A DNA stretch of 64,000 bases, taken from contig DGNO01000001.1 of NCBI GenBank assembly GCA_002389665.1, positions 583,564 to 647,563 of the forward strand, in the 5' to 3' direction. Positions 26,198 to 35,791 of this stretch are shown here, in pieces. The notes under the pieces were generated by a model, which saw only the letters and a program-made list of their open reading frames with translations, did no database searches and was not told the origin of the DNA. The number at the start of each line of letters is the position of its first letter. Within the stretch, counting starts at the first letter, position 1. This stretch comes from Rhodobiaceae bacterium UBA4490 (lineage in GTDB: Bacteria > Pseudomonadota > Alphaproteobacteria > Parvibaculales > Parvibaculaceae). The position numbers were made by a program, and so were the translations under genes.

Positions 26198-26274
26198 TGG
26201 TCGGAGCGGCCGGATTTGAACCGACGACCCCTTGTCCCCCAGACAAGTGCGCTACCGGGCTGCGCTACGCTCCG
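26198..26274 (-). tRNA. tRNA-Pro (anticodon GGG)
   Basis: The minus strand gives a complete 77-base tRNA: acceptor CGGAGCG/CGCTCCG, D-arm GCGCAGCCCGGTAGCGC, anticodon stem CTTGT/ACAAG with GGG in the loop, T-arm GGTTCAAATCC, discriminator A and encoded CCA. The C1-G72 type acceptor pair is typical of bacterial tRNA-Pro. It lies just downstream of the merR gene on the same strand. Confidence 0.96.
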
Positions 26275-26386
26275 TCATTCCGGTAAGGGCTTAAGGGCAA
26301 AGACGGCCTCAAGCGGGGCGGACTATAGGGATGTGGCCTTGATCCGGCAATAGCTCTTTGGACCGAAAAAAGGCAAATATTCCAAA

Positions 26387-26875
26387 TTAGTAGGTTTCCG
26401 TTTCCGCGTCCGGCACCCGCGCCTCTTCCAGCGCATCGCGCAGTTTTTCGAGGCGCAGCGCGATTGCCTCCAGCTCCTTGCGGGCCTTCAGGGAAAGCGG
26501 GGAATTGTCGTTGGCTTCCTCGGCAAGGTCCTCCTCGCCGCCGTTCTGCCGCTCCACGGTCTCGCGGGCGAGCTCGGCAATCGTGCCGTCCACATTGCCC
26601 CGCCCGGCCTCGGCAACGAAGCGCCCGCCCTGCTCGCGGAAGACTTTCTGCACGCCTTTGATCGTATAGCCGTCATTGTATAGAAGCGCGCGCACGCCGC
26701 GCAGCAGGTCCACATCTTCCGGGCGGTAATAGCGCCGCCCGCCGCCGCGCTTCAGCGGCTTGATCTGGGTGAATTTGCTCTCCCAAAAGCGCAGCACGTG
26801 CTGCGGCACGTCCAATTCGGCGGCCACTTCACTGATGGTTCGAAACGCTTCCGGCGATTTTTGATGCAAAGACAC
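26387..26875 (-). CDS. MerR-family transcriptional regulator
   Basis: A 162-residue protein with an N-terminal winged helix of MerR type ([58 protein letters not shown]) and an acidic coiled-coil C-terminus. It lacks effector-binding cysteines, unlike metal-sensing MerR proteins. This variant follows ihfA, fabH and plsX in most alphaproteobacteria, and its targets are undefined. It starts 81 bases after ihfA. Confidence 0.92.
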   Translation of the reverse strand: MSLHQKSPEAFRTISEVAAELDVPQHVLRFWESKFTQIKPLKRGGGRRYYRPEDVDLLRGVRALLYNDGYTIKGVQKVFREQGGRFVAEAGRGNVDGTIAELARETVERQNGGEEDLAEEANDNSPLSLKARKELEAIALRLEKLRDALEEARVPDAETETY

Positions 26876-26956
26876 GCCTTAATTCTCAATTCTCATTTCC
26901 AGCAAACGGGTCCGCTAATTCGGCCCGGGAACTGGACCCGGCAGGTGTGAGAAAAA

Positions 26957-27286
26957 CTAGTCCGCCGCTTCACCGGCCTGGGCACGCAGCGCGCTCATGG
27001 CCTTGTTGATTCGTTCTTTGAGCACATGGCTCGGACGGAAAACCAGCACCCGGCGCGGCTTGATCGGCACTTCTTCCCCGGTCTTGGGATTGCGGCCCAT
27101 ACGGCCGCCCTTCTGCCGGACGGAAAACGATCCGAACGACGACAGCTTCACCGTTTCTCCGTTCGCCAGACAGTCGGAGACTTCTTTCAAAACGGATTCC
27201 ACAAGATCCGCCGACTCGTTCCGAGACAGACCAACTTCCTGATAAACCGATTCACTCAGTTGCGCCCGCGTTACCGTCCGCGTCAT
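26957..27286 (-). CDS. ihfA: Integration host factor subunit alpha
   Basis: A 109-residue HU/IHF-type DNA-bending protein. [21 protein letters not shown] starts the fold; [26 protein letters not shown] is the beta arm with the RNPKTG motif whose Pro intercalates into [18 protein letters not shown] completes the domain. It pairs with IhfB encoded elsewhere. It lies between fabH and merR, with a 108-base gap upstream that may hold its own promoter. Confidence 0.97.
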   Translation of the reverse strand: MTRTVTRAQLSESVYQEVGLSRNESADLVESVLKEVSDCLANGETVKLSSFGSFSVRQKGGRMGRNPKTGEEVPIKPRRVLVFRPSHVLKERINKAMSALRAQAGEAAD

Positions 27287-27394
27287 GGCGTCCTGCTCCC
27301 TCGTTTGATAGTGGGCTTATTTGATCACCAAAAAGCAGCCAATATCAAGGAGATAGTGAAGCTTCTTCAAGCAAGGTTATGTTGGATTTTAAAC

Positions 27395-28372
27395 TTACCA
27401 ACGAACCAGCGCAGAGCCCCAGGTAAAACCGCCGCCCATTGCCTCGAGCAGCACCAGATCGCCGCGCTTGATGCGCCCGTCTTTTACCGCCGCGTCGAGC
27501 GCGAGCGGCACGGACGCGGCAGAGGTGTTGCCCTGTTCACCGACCGTGATGACGACCTTTTCCGGCGCCAGGCCGATTCGCTTTGCCGTCGCGTCGAGAA
27601 TGCGCTTATTCGCCTGATGCGGCACGAACCAGTCGATATCGTCTGCGGTGAGCCCCGTTGCCGCGAGTGCCTCTTCGATCGCCTCGGCAATGTTCACGAC
27701 CGCATGACGGAAGACTTCCCGGCCCTCCATGCGCACATGGCCGACGGTGCAGGTCGAGCCCGGTCCACCATCCACATAGAGCTTTTCCTTGTAGCGCCCG
27801 TCGGAATGAAGATGCGCGGTCAGCACCCCCCTGTCATCCCGCGTGCCCGGCTGCTCTTCGGCTTTCAGAACGATAGCGCCCGCCCCGTCCCCGAAAAGGA
27901 CGCAAGTGCCCCGGTCGTCCCAATCGAGAAGCCGCGAGAAGGTCTCTGCGCCGATCACCAAAATCGCACGGGCCTGGCCCATGGCAATGAAATTATTCGC
28001 TACCGCAACCGCATAAACGAAGCCGGAGCAAACCGCCTGCACGTCGAAAGCCGCGCCGTGATGCATGCCGAGCCCGGCCTGCACCGCCGTCGCCGTCGCC
28101 GGAAAGGTATTATCCGGGGTGGTCGTCGCCAGAATGATCATATCGAGATCATCCGCGCTCATGCCCGCATCTTCCAGCGCCTTACGGGAGGCGGCGAGCG
28201 CCAGATCGGAGGTTTTCTCGTCATCGGCGGCGATATGGCGGCGGTGAATGCCCGTGCGTTCCACGATCCATTCGTCGCTCGTATCCACCATTTTGGCGAG
28301 ATCCGCGTTGGTCAGGACCTTTTCGGGAAGAAAGGACCCGCACCCGGCAACGACACTTCGAATGACACTCAC
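27395..28372 (-). CDS. fabH: 3-oxoacyl-[acyl-carrier-protein] synthase III
   Basis: A 325-residue KAS III that condenses acetyl-CoA with malonyl-ACP to begin fatty-acid synthesis. The catalytic triad is visible: Cys115 in [10 protein letters not shown], His in VPHQANKRI and Asn in [12 protein letters not shown]. It overlaps plsX by four bases, indicating translational coupling. Length and motifs are standard. Confidence 0.97.
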   Translation of the reverse strand: MSVIRSVVAGCGSFLPEKVLTNADLAKMVDTSDEWIVERTGIHRRHIAADDEKTSDLALAASRKALEDAGMSADDLDMIILATTTPDNTFPATATAVQAGLGMHHGAAFDVQAVCSGFVYAVAVANNFIAMGQARAILVIGAETFSRLLDWDDRGTCVLFGDGAGAIVLKAEEQPGTRDDRGVLTAHLHSDGRYKEKLYVDGGPGSTCTVGHVRMEGREVFRHAVVNIAEAIEEALAATGLTADDIDWFVPHQANKRILDATAKRIGLAPEKVVITVGEQGNTSAASVPLALDAAVKDGRIKRGDLVLLEAMGGGFTWGSALVRW

Positions 28373-29436
28373 GATACTGCGGCCTCTTCCCGTTCGGCAG
28401 CTTCCGACAAATCGCCGGCAAGCTGCACCAACACATCCATATCCGTTGCAATTTTCCGCACGAGATCGGCAGCGGCGACATCGAGCGCCACATCGATGGC
28501 GGAGGCAAAGCCGAGCCCGTCCGTGCCGCCATGGCTCTTCACGACAAGCCCATTGAGCCCAAGAAAGACGCCGCCATTGACGTTGCGCGGGTCCATCTTG
28601 TCGCGCAGCGTGCGGAACACGCTATGGGCGAAGAGATAACCGATCTTGGCAAAGAAGGAGCGCTCGATCCCCTCGCGCAGATAATGCGCCACCTGCCGGG
28701 CCGTGCCTTCCGCCGTCTTCAGCGCGATATTGCCGGTAAAGCCGTCCGTCACCACCACATCGACGGTGCCTTTGCCAATATCGTCACCTTCCACGAAACC
28801 GTGGAAATCGATAGGCAGTTCCAGGTTCCGGAGGATCTGCGCGGCGGCTTTCACCGATTCCGTGCCTTTGACTTCTTCCTCGCCGATATTCAGCAAGCCA
28901 ACGGTCGGCCGCTCCACGCCGAAAATGACGCGCGCATAAGCCTCGCCCATCACCGCGAATTGCACGAGCTGCTTGGCATCCGGGCCGATCGTCGCGCCGA
29001 GATCGAGCACGATGCTCTCGCCCTTGATTGTCGGCCAGAGACCGGCAATGGCGGGCCGCTCGATATTCGGCATGGTGCGCAGAATCACTTTGGCCATGGC
29101 CATCAGCGCGCCGGTGTTCCCGGCGGAAACGGCCACTTGCGCGCGGCCCGTTTTCACGGCATCGATCGCCATCCACATGCTGGAGGTCTTACGCCCGCGC
29201 CGCAGCGCCTGGGAGGGCTTGTCGTCCATGCCCACGGCAACTTCGGTATGCACAAACTCGCTTGCGCCGGCCACCCGCGGATTGGCATCCAGCAAGGGTT
29301 TGACCTTGGCCTCATCCCCGAAAATCAAGAAACGGATATTGGGATGGCGGATATGCGCGGCCTCGGCCCCTGCAATCACGACCTCGGGCCCGCTGTCCCC
29401 TCCCATACCGTCCAGGGCGATGGTTATTTCGCGCAT
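28369..29436 (-). CDS. plsX: Phosphate acyltransferase PlsX
   Basis: A 355-residue enzyme that makes acyl-phosphate from acyl-ACP for phosphatidic acid synthesis. Family segments: [71 protein letters not shown] and [14 protein letters not shown]. An in-frame GTG one codon earlier (29439) is an alternative start. It follows yceD after 122 bases; no rpmF gene is found between them. Confidence 0.96.
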   Translation of the reverse strand: MREITIALDGMGGDSGPEVVIAGAEAAHIRHPNIRFLIFGDEAKVKPLLDANPRVAGASEFVHTEVAVGMDDKPSQALRRGRKTSSMWMAIDAVKTGRAQVAVSAGNTGALMAMAKVILRTMPNIERPAIAGLWPTIKGESIVLDLGATIGPDAKQLVQFAVMGEAYARVIFGVERPTVGLLNIGEEEVKGTESVKAAAQILRNLELPIDFHGFVEGDDIGKGTVDVVVTDGFTGNIALKTAEGTARQVAHYLREGIERSFFAKIGYLFAHSVFRTLRDKMDPRNVNGGVFLGLNGLVVKSHGGTDGLGFASAIDVALDVAAADLVRKIATDMDVLVQLAGDLSEAAEREEAAVS

Positions 29437-29558
29437 CACGGTTGCTCTGCCTCCGTCCCCTCAAAACTGTGCCGGCGGGCGCAAGGGCGCACGCGGCGCC
29501 CCGAACATAAACCCTAACAGGCCAGACTCAACCGTATTATATGCTTGAATTTTTTCGA

Positions 29559-30107
29559 TTAATCGTCTTGACGGCGCAACTTGGCAAGAACGGCAAAAGG
29601 ATTGTCCTCGCGTTTTCCGTCCGTTTTGCCGTCATCTTCAACCACAGGACTAAATTCCGCATCTCCCTTGCGCGGATAAGGATTGATGGCGAGGCTGAGA
29701 TGTTCGGTGACCAGTTCGCCCACATCGATTCCCCCTTCATCCAAAGGATCGGGGTCATGGGCATCTTCCAGATCGACATGGATCTCGGCCTGCGGATTGA
29801 CCGGCGTCATCTCGCTTTCGGGCAGGAAATAGGCTTCGAATTCATCGGCAACCTTGTCCTCGATGGGCTCCAGCGTCACCACACAGCTCTGCGTCACTTC
29901 AGCGGTGAAATGTCCGCGCACGGACACACCGCTCTTGCGCCAGGGTTTGACTTCCGCTTCCGCTTTGAAAGCGTCGAGCGAGACGAGCCCCAACCGCTTG
30001 GCGAGCGCGGCACGTTCCTTCTCATCGGCTTCGAGTTTCACCCGCACGCCTTTTGAGGGAAGATCCTGAACCTCGAGACGGTAACTGAATTCAGGCGCGC
30101 GGCTCAT
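29559..30107 (-). CDS. YceD/DUF177 family protein
   Basis: A 182-residue protein of the YceD (DUF177) family, linked to 23S rRNA accumulation in E. coli and plants. Visible features are the FSYRLEVQDLPSKGVRVKLEAD start, GHFTAEVTQSCVVTLEPI with the family Cys, and an acidic patch ending LGELVTEHLSLAINPYPRKGD-like (here DVGELVTEHLSLAINPYP). It overlaps the CBP3-like gene by four bases and precedes plsX, the usual context. Confidence 0.9.
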   Translation of the reverse strand: MSRAPEFSYRLEVQDLPSKGVRVKLEADEKERAALAKRLGLVSLDAFKAEAEVKPWRKSGVSVRGHFTAEVTQSCVVTLEPIEDKVADEFEAYFLPESEMTPVNPQAEIHVDLEDAHDPDPLDEGGIDVGELVTEHLSLAINPYPRKGDAEFSPVVEDDGKTDGKREDNPFAVLAKLRRQDD

Positions 30108-30682
30108 AGCGTCTCCCTTGCCGTTTCGCTGCCGGCACCGCTCAAGGCCGGCGCCGCGCCGAACGCGGCTTTGCCGGCCATCAGCGCGTCGATGGGCTGA
30201 GCCTCCAATTCCTCATAGACCCGGCGCACATAAGCGGCGAGCGCGCCGAGCTGCGTCTCATCCGCTCCGCCTTCAGGAAAGATGTTGCGGGAAAGCGCGG
30301 CACGCAGCGCGTCTTCATCGCCGCTTTTCAGTGCGTCGCGGTAAGCGGCGCTACGGCCGTAAAAGGCGGCGGCCATGGTCTTGATTTTCTTGCCGACGGA
30401 AAGGTCGCCGACACCCATCTCGCGCAAGGACTGGTCCATATCGGCAAAGAGCAGATCGAACAGCGCCTGCGCCTGTCGCGCCGCGGCCTCGCCCTTGCCG
30501 CTCAGCCGGTTCACCAGCAAGAAAACATGCAGCACGATCATGTCGAAGCGCCCATCCAGCGTGTCGGGCACCGCAAAGTCGCGGTAGAAGCCGGGCTGGC
30601 GCGCCTGCGCCACGGCGGCAGCATATAGGTCATGAACGCTTTGCTCGTCCGCGTTCTGTTTGAACCAGCGTTTCCAGAACAT
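30104..30682 (-). CDS. Ubiquinol-cytochrome c chaperone (CBP3-like)
   Basis: A 192-residue protein with the CBP3/UPF0174 pattern: VHDLYAAAVAQARQPGFYRDFAVPDTLDGRFDMIVLHVFLLVNRL, then DLLFADMDQSLREMGVGDLSVGKKIK and FYGRSAAYRDAL. In mitochondria CBP3 helps assemble the bc1 complex; bacterial homologues are assumed to act in the same pathway. AAGGAG precedes the ATG. It begins the CBP3-yceD-plsX-fabH run and is divergent from bamE. Confidence 0.92.
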   Translation of the reverse strand: MFWKRWFKQNADEQSVHDLYAAAVAQARQPGFYRDFAVPDTLDGRFDMIVLHVFLLVNRLSGKGEAAARQAQALFDLLFADMDQSLREMGVGDLSVGKKIKTMAAAFYGRSAAYRDALKSGDEDALRAALSRNIFPEGGADETQLGALAAYVRRVYEELEAQPIDALMAGKAAFGAAPALSGAGSETARETL

Positions 30683-30940
30683 GCATACTCCTTGGAACCG
30701 GGCATCATGGGGAGCCGGGGTATCCGGCTGCAGGAACGAGGCTCCTTAGCCTGGATGAGCGGGGCTCTGCCCCTGCCCGCTCCCGTCTTCTATACCGGAC
30801 GGCGCCGGGAAGAAAGAGCCTGCCTTTTTGGCGGCTGCCCGTGTTAAAAGTTGAATTTAGCCGCCGCTCCCGGTAGGTCAACGGGGGCAGCGGTCGCCCT
30901 TACAGGGCATAAACCGCAGATTCGAAGGAGTTCAGGCCTG

Positions 30941-31450
30941 ATGCAGTCCGCTTTTCTCCCGCTTCGCCGCGCCGTGCGGCAGAAGATTTTTACGCCGCTT
31001 CTTATTGCCGCGCCGCTGGCTTTCAGCCTGGCGGCCTGCTCGCCGGTCATCGAAGAGCGCGGCTACAAGGCAGAGCCGGGAGATCTGGAGCAGCTCAAGC
31101 CCGGCGACAGCAAGACCGAGGTCGAAGCCCTGCTCGGCTCTCCCTCCACAGCCGCCATTATCGACAATGAGGCCTGGTTCTATATTTCCTCGAAAGTGGA
31201 AAAATATCTCTTCTACGAACCCGAGGAGATCGACCGCACCGTCGTCGCCGTCTATTTCGACGATCAGGAAGCGGTGGAGGAAGTCGCTTATTACACGCTG
31301 GAAGACGGGCGGATCGTCAATCTGGTGGACCGCAAAACACCGACCCGCGGCAAGCAGCTCACCATCCTGGGTGAGATTTTCGGCAATCTGGGCCGCTTCA
31401 ACCGGCCGGGCGGCAGCAGCGCCGTGCCGACACCGGGGCGCCGCCGCTAA
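30941..31450 (+). CDS. bamE: Outer-membrane assembly lipoprotein BamE (SmpA/OmlA domain)
   Basis: A 169-residue lipoprotein with lipobox SLAAC (Cys33). It carries a SmpA/OmlA domain: LEQLKPGDSKTEVEALLGSPS, then WFYISSKVEKYLF and VVAVYFDDQEAVEEVAYY. BamE stabilises the BAM complex that inserts outer-membrane beta-barrels. GAAGGAG precedes the ATG at 30941. The C-terminal 35 residues (GEIFGNLGRFNRPGG onward) are an extension common in alphaproteobacteria. Confidence 0.94.
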   Translation: MQSAFLPLRRAVRQKIFTPLLIAAPLAFSLAACSPVIEERGYKAEPGDLEQLKPGDSKTEVEALLGSPSTAAIIDNEAWFYISSKVEKYLFYEPEEIDRTVVAVYFDDQEAVEEVAYYTLEDGRIVNLVDRKTPTRGKQLTILGEIFGNLGRFNRPGGSSAVPTPGRRR

Positions 31451-31482
31451 GCCAAGGCGCCGGACACCGGAATGCAGACATG

Positions 31483-31517
31483 AAAAACCCCGCGAAGCTG
31501 GCTTCGCGGGGTTTTCC
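31483..31517. terminator. Bidirectional intrinsic terminator
   Basis: AAAACCCCGCGAAG and its exact complement enclose a four-base loop, with T-runs on both outer sides. It ends bamE (plus) and hppA (minus), which converge here. Confidence 0.9.
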
Positions 31518-31534
31518 TTTGTCAGCCGTAGAGC

Positions 31535-33652
31535 TTAGCCGTGCGCCAGAATGGCGAGCAGCAGAAGCGCCACGATGTTCGTGATCTTGATCATCGGGTT
31601 GACGGCAGGACCGGCCGTATCCTTGTAAGGATCGCCGACCGTATCGCCCGTCACGGCAGCCTTATGAGCTTCCGAGCCCTTGCCGCCGTGATTGCCGTCC
31701 TCGATATATTTCTTGGCATTGTCCCATGCCCCGCCGCCGGCGGTCATGGAAAGCGCCACGAAAAGACCGGTGACGATCACACCGAGGAGCATCGCGCCGA
31801 GCGCCGAGAAAGCAGCGGACTTATCCGCGATCTGCAGCACCACGAAGTAAAGCACGACCGGTGAGAGCACCGGCAGCAAGGATGGTACCACCATTTCCTT
31901 GATCGCCGCTTTCGTCAGAAGGTCCACAGCCGCTTTGTAATCCGGCTTTTCCGTGCCCTGCATAATGCCGGGCTTGGCGCGGAACTGACGGCGCACTTCT
32001 TCCACAATGGCCCCGCCTGCGCGGCCGACCGCCATCATGCCCATCGCCCCGAAGAGATAGGGCAAGAGACCGCCGACGAAGAGCCCGACCACCACGTAGG
32101 GATTGGAAAGCGAGAAGTTCGCTTCCACCCCGGCGAAATAGGGATAAAGCTCCGGATTGGCGGTAAAGAATGTCAGGTCCTGCGTGTAGGCGGCAAAAAG
32201 CACCAGCGCACCGAGACCGGCCGAGCCGATGGCATAGCCTTTCGTCACGGCTTTCGTGGTATTGCCCACAGCGTCGAGCGCATCGGTCGTATTGCGCACA
32301 TCTTCAGGCAGCTCCGCCATTTCAGCGATGCCGCCGGCATTGTCCGTCACCGGACCGAAGGCATCGAGCGCCACGACCATCCCGGCAAGCGCCAGCATCG
32401 TCGTCACGGCAATGGCAATGCCGAAGAGACCGGCAAGGCTGTAAGTCACGACGATCCCGACCACGATAACGAGAGCGGGAAGCGCCGTGGCTTCCATGGA
32501 AACGGCAAGACCTTGAATGACGTTCGTGCCATGGCCCGTTTCAGACGCCTTGGCGATGGAACGGACGGGACGGAAATTCACACCCGTATAATATTCCGTG
32601 ATCCAGATGATCAGGCCGGTAATGACCAGGCCGGCCACGCCGCACACGTAAAGATCCATGCCGGTAAAGTTGCCGGTGCTGGTCTCATAAGCCGTATCCA
32701 GCCCGAGCAGATGATCGGTCATGAAATAAAGCGCTACGAGCGACAGAACCGCAGAGGCCACGAAGCCCTTATAGAGCGCGCCCATGATGTTCTGGCTGGA
32801 GCCGAGACGGACGAAGAACGTGCCGATGATCGAGGTGATGATGCAAGTCCCGCCGATTGCCAGCGGATAGACCATCATTTCACCGGCGCCAGCGCCAACG
32901 AAGAAGATCGAGGCCAGAACCATCGTGGCCACCACGGTCACGGCATAGGTCTCGAACAAGTCGGCGGCCATGCCGGCGCAGTCACCCACATTGTCGCCCA
33001 CGTTATCGGCGATGGTTGCCGGGTTGCGCGGATCGTCTTCGGGAATGCCTGCTTCCACCTTACCCACAAGGTCGCCGCCGACATCCGCACCCTTGGTGAA
33101 GATACCGCCGCCGAGACGGGCGAAGATCGAAATCAGCGAAGCGCCGAAGCCGAGCGCCACCAGCGCGTCCACCACGTCGCGGCTGGAAGCGTCAAGCCCC
33201 AGATGCACGGTCAGCACCGAGTAATAGACAGCAACCGACAGGAGCGCGAGCCCCGCCACCAGCATGCCCGTAACCGCACCCGACTTGAAGGCGACCGAAA
33301 GCCCGGCCGCCAGCGAGGTGCTTGCAGCCTGTGTGGTGCGCACATTCGCACGGACAGATACGAGCATCCCGATATAACCGGCAGCACCCGAAAGAATAGC
33401 GCCAATGGCGAAACCGATCGCGGCAAGCCAGGAAAGCTGCCAGGCAGCCAGCGCGAAAATCACTACACCTACCATCGCAATGGTAGTGTACTGACGATTG
33501 AGATATGCAGACGCGCCCTCCTGAATGGCGCCTGCGATTTCCTGCATCCGTTCATTACCAGGATCGGATGCCATCACGGAACGAATTGCCCAAAGGCCGT
33601 ACACGATGGCCAGGACACCGCACCCGATGATAGCCCATAAAGCCGTGCTCAT
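31535..33652 (-). CDS. hppA: K+-independent membrane-bound proton-pumping pyrophosphatase
   Basis: A 705-residue integral membrane protein with about 16 helices that couples PPi hydrolysis to H+ pumping. Catalytic loops are intact: [41 protein letters not shown] (acidic substrate site), [16 protein letters not shown] and the late [17 protein letters not shown]. The diagnostic segment [10 protein letters not shown] carries Lys and Thr where K+-dependent enzymes have Ala and Gly/Ala, marking a K+-independent H+ pump. AAGGA lies seven bases before the ATG at 33652. Confidence 0.97.
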   Translation of the reverse strand: MSTALWAIIGCGVLAIVYGLWAIRSVMASDPGNERMQEIAGAIQEGASAYLNRQYTTIAMVGVVIFALAAWQLSWLAAIGFAIGAILSGAAGYIGMLVSVRANVRTTQAASTSLAAGLSVAFKSGAVTGMLVAGLALLSVAVYYSVLTVHLGLDASSRDVVDALVALGFGASLISIFARLGGGIFTKGADVGGDLVGKVEAGIPEDDPRNPATIADNVGDNVGDCAGMAADLFETYAVTVVATMVLASIFFVGAGAGEMMVYPLAIGGTCIITSIIGTFFVRLGSSQNIMGALYKGFVASAVLSLVALYFMTDHLLGLDTAYETSTGNFTGMDLYVCGVAGLVITGLIIWITEYYTGVNFRPVRSIAKASETGHGTNVIQGLAVSMEATALPALVIVVGIVVTYSLAGLFGIAIAVTTMLALAGMVVALDAFGPVTDNAGGIAEMAELPEDVRNTTDALDAVGNTTKAVTKGYAIGSAGLGALVLFAAYTQDLTFFTANPELYPYFAGVEANFSLSNPYVVVGLFVGGLLPYLFGAMGMMAVGRAGGAIVEEVRRQFRAKPGIMQGTEKPDYKAAVDLLTKAAIKEMVVPSLLPVLSPVVLYFVVLQIADKSAAFSALGAMLLGVIVTGLFVALSMTAGGGAWDNAKKYIEDGNHGGKGSEAHKAAVTGDTVGDPYKDTAGPAVNPMIKITNIVALLLLAILAHG

Positions 33653-33825
33653 AGGATTGTCCTTATTGTTGCCTATAACTGTACGGGGAATACGCATCGC
33701 AGACGGATATAGAATCAGTCTGCGCCCCCTCTCTCCTCACAATGGAAAGGACCATGCCAAACCTGACCGCAGGTGGCAACAGGAACAGTTTTGCAGCTTG
33801 AAAGAGGTTTGGCCGTATCTTCGGC

Positions 33826-34818
33826 TTAAAAATGCCGGTAGCCGCCTTCGGCAAGCGGCGCGGTTTTCCCGCTCAAGTCTTCCAGAAGGACGGCAGGTTC
33901 GCCTTCCTCCATATAGCCGATGCGCGTGATGGGTACGCCGGTTGTCCCGCCCAGAAGCTCAAGCTTCACCCCCGCTTCGCCCGGCGCTGCAAAAACAATT
34001 TCATAATCGTCCCCGCCGCTCAGCACCGCACTCCAAAGCGTCTCATCTTGCTTTAGGAGCTTGCGCGCCGCCGCCGAGAGCGGCAAAGCGGATTGCGAGA
34101 TGCGCGCGCGCAGCCCGCTTGCCGTGCAAAGATGCAGGAGATCGGCGCCGAGCCCGTCAGAGACATCGAGCGCCGCCGAGGCGATACCCCTGAGGCCGGT
34201 GCCGACGCTTACTCGTGGCTGCGGCAGGCGGTACCGCTGAATAAGTCCGCGGCGTTCGGCAATAGAGGAAAGCTCGATCTCGCCTCGCGCGAGCTTCAGT
34301 CCCAAGGCCGCATCGCCGAGCGTGCCGGTGACATAAACCGCATCGCCGGGCTTTGCGCCCGCGCGGCGGATCATCCTGCCCTGCGGGACATCGCCAATCG
34401 CCGTAAGAGAGAAAGTTGCCGGACCCGGCGTTTTCACCGTATCGCCGCCCAAAAGCTCGAGGCCGTAAATGTCCTGATCTTTCTGCAGCCCGGCAGCGAA
34501 AAGCGCGATGTCTTTTTCGCCGATCCCATCCGGCCAGGCGAGTGCTAGCAGATAGGCCCGGGGCTCGGCGCCCTTGGCAGCGAGATCGGATACATTTACC
34601 CGCATCAGCTTCTGCGCGACGAGATCGTATGGGTCCGTGGGCAGAAAATGCACGCCCGCGACAATAGCGTCCTTCGTCAGAACGAGGTCGTATCCAGGCT
34701 TTGGCTGGAACAGCGCCGCATCGTCCTGCAGGCCAAATGCGCCCTCGGTGCGCTTGGCCAAAGGCGCGAAATAGCGTTCGATAATCTCGAACTCGCCGGG
34801 TTTACCCTGTCCTGCCAT
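33826..34818 (-). CDS. thiL: Thiamine-monophosphate kinase
   Basis: About 330 residues; phosphorylates thiamine monophosphate to the diphosphate cofactor. PurM-like fold motifs: GEFEIIERYFAPLA, LQDDAALF, TKDAIVAGVHF, NVSDLAAKGAEPRAYLLALAWP, LLGGDTVKTPGP and LDVSDGLGADLLHLC. It overlaps the end of nusB. Starts at 34845 and 34830 are also in frame; 34818 gives the usual MAG..GEFE beginning, but no well-spaced ribosome-binding site decides among them. Last gene of the rib-nusB-thiL operon. Confidence 0.95.
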   Translation of the reverse strand: MAGQGKPGEFEIIERYFAPLAKRTEGAFGLQDDAALFQPKPGYDLVLTKDAIVAGVHFLPTDPYDLVAQKLMRVNVSDLAAKGAEPRAYLLALAWPDGIGEKDIALFAAGLQKDQDIYGLELLGGDTVKTPGPATFSLTAIGDVPQGRMIRRAGAKPGDAVYVTGTLGDAALGLKLARGEIELSSIAERRGLIQRYRLPQPRVSVGTGLRGIASAALDVSDGLGADLLHLCTASGLRARISQSALPLSAAARKLLKQDETLWSAVLSGGDDYEIVFAAPGEAGVKLELLGGTTGVPITRIGYMEEGEPAVLLEDLSGKTAPLAEGGYRHF

Positions 34819-35317
34819 TGGCGCCCGCATTGCTCCTGAATTCATCGGCGCGCAATTCGCGGCCGAGCTTATCGAGCAGCGCGTTCACGACTTTGGGCTC
34901 GTCGCCGTCGAAAAACGCATGGGCGATATCGACATATTCCGTGATCACCACTTTGACCGGCACATCCTTGCAGCGCTGCAGCTCGTAAACGCCGGAGCGC
35001 AAGATGGCGCGCAGCGTACTGTCGATCCGCTCCAGCTTCCAGCCTTCGGCCAGATTGCCGTGAATGCGCTGGTCGATGGCGCGCTGCTCGCGCACGACGC
35101 CGCGCACCACATCCTCGAAATGGGCTTCATGAGCGGGAAGATAATCCGCCTCCTCGTCCATTTCGCGGCCGAGCCGGTGCAGCGCGAATTCCTCGACGAT
35201 ATCGTCAAGCGGCGTGCCCACCATATCCATCTGATAAAGCGCCTGCACGGCGCCGAGCCTTGCGGCGCTGCGCGAGGCTCTGGTCTTACCTGCCGGTTTG
35301 TTCTTTTGCGGCGTCAC
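34802..35317 (-). CDS. nusB: Transcription antitermination factor NusB
   Basis: A 171-residue all-helical RNA-binding protein that works with NusE (S10) on boxA in rRNA transcription. Key segments: RSAARLGAVQALYQMDM (Arg-rich RNA-binding helix), RIDSTLRAILRSGVYEL and PVKVVITEYVDIAHAFFDGDEPKVVNALLDKLGRELR. It starts six bases after ribH and its 3' end overlaps thiL. Confidence 0.96.
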   Translation of the reverse strand: MTPQKNKPAGKTRASRSAARLGAVQALYQMDMVGTPLDDIVEEFALHRLGREMDEEADYLPAHEAHFEDVVRGVVREQRAIDQRIHGNLAEGWKLERIDSTLRAILRSGVYELQRCKDVPVKVVITEYVDIAHAFFDGDEPKVVNALLDKLGRELRADEFRSNAGANGRTG

Positions 35318-35323
35318 GTCAGT

Positions 35324-35791
35324 TCACCGCCCGCCCAGCAAGCCGAGCTTGCCTTTGAGTTCGATCATGTCGAGGCAGGCCGCAGCCGCGCCGCCGCCTT
35401 TGTTCTTCTTGTCCACCTTGGCGCGGGCCCAGGCCTGGTCGCCGTTTTCCACGGTCTGGATACCGTTACCGAGCGCCAGCGAATGCTCGATGGTCAGATC
35501 CATCAGCGCCCGGGCGCTTTCATTGCACACCGTATCGTAATGGGTGGTTTCGCCGCGGATCACGCAGCCAAGCGCCACGAAGCCGTCGAAGGGTTTTTCG
35601 ATTGCCCGGCGCGACATGGCATCGAGCGCGAATTTGACCGCGCCCGGCACTTCCAAAACGCCCGGCACGGCGATGCGCTCATAAGTGCCACCGCGCTTTT
35701 CGATCTCGGCAATCGCCCCGCGCGCAAGCTCGTCGGTAATGTCCTCATAGAAACGGGCTTCGACGATGAGGATGTGGGAAGACTTGCTCAC
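35324..35791 (-). CDS. ribH: 6,7-dimethyl-8-ribityllumazine synthase
   Basis: A 155-residue lumazine synthase of the riboflavin pathway. Motifs: IVEARFYEDITDELARGA, VPGVLEVPGAVKFAL, ALGCVIRGETTHYDTVCNESARALMDL (catalytic His) and PIxxG-like LGNGIQTVENGDQAWARA. The usual family start IVxSRFN is IVEARFY here. It overlaps ribBX by four bases. Confidence 0.95.
   Translation of the reverse strand: MSKSSHILIVEARFYEDITDELARGAIAEIEKRGGTYERIAVPGVLEVPGAVKFALDAMSRRAIEKPFDGFVALGCVIRGETTHYDTVCNESARALMDLTIEHSLALGNGIQTVENGDQAWARAKVDKKNKGGGAAAACLDMIELKGKLGLLGGR

Noticed and set aside
27026..28639. A 537-codon open frame on the plus strand across ihfA, fabH and plsX
   Set aside because: It crosses three convincing genes on the minus strand and has no conserved motif.
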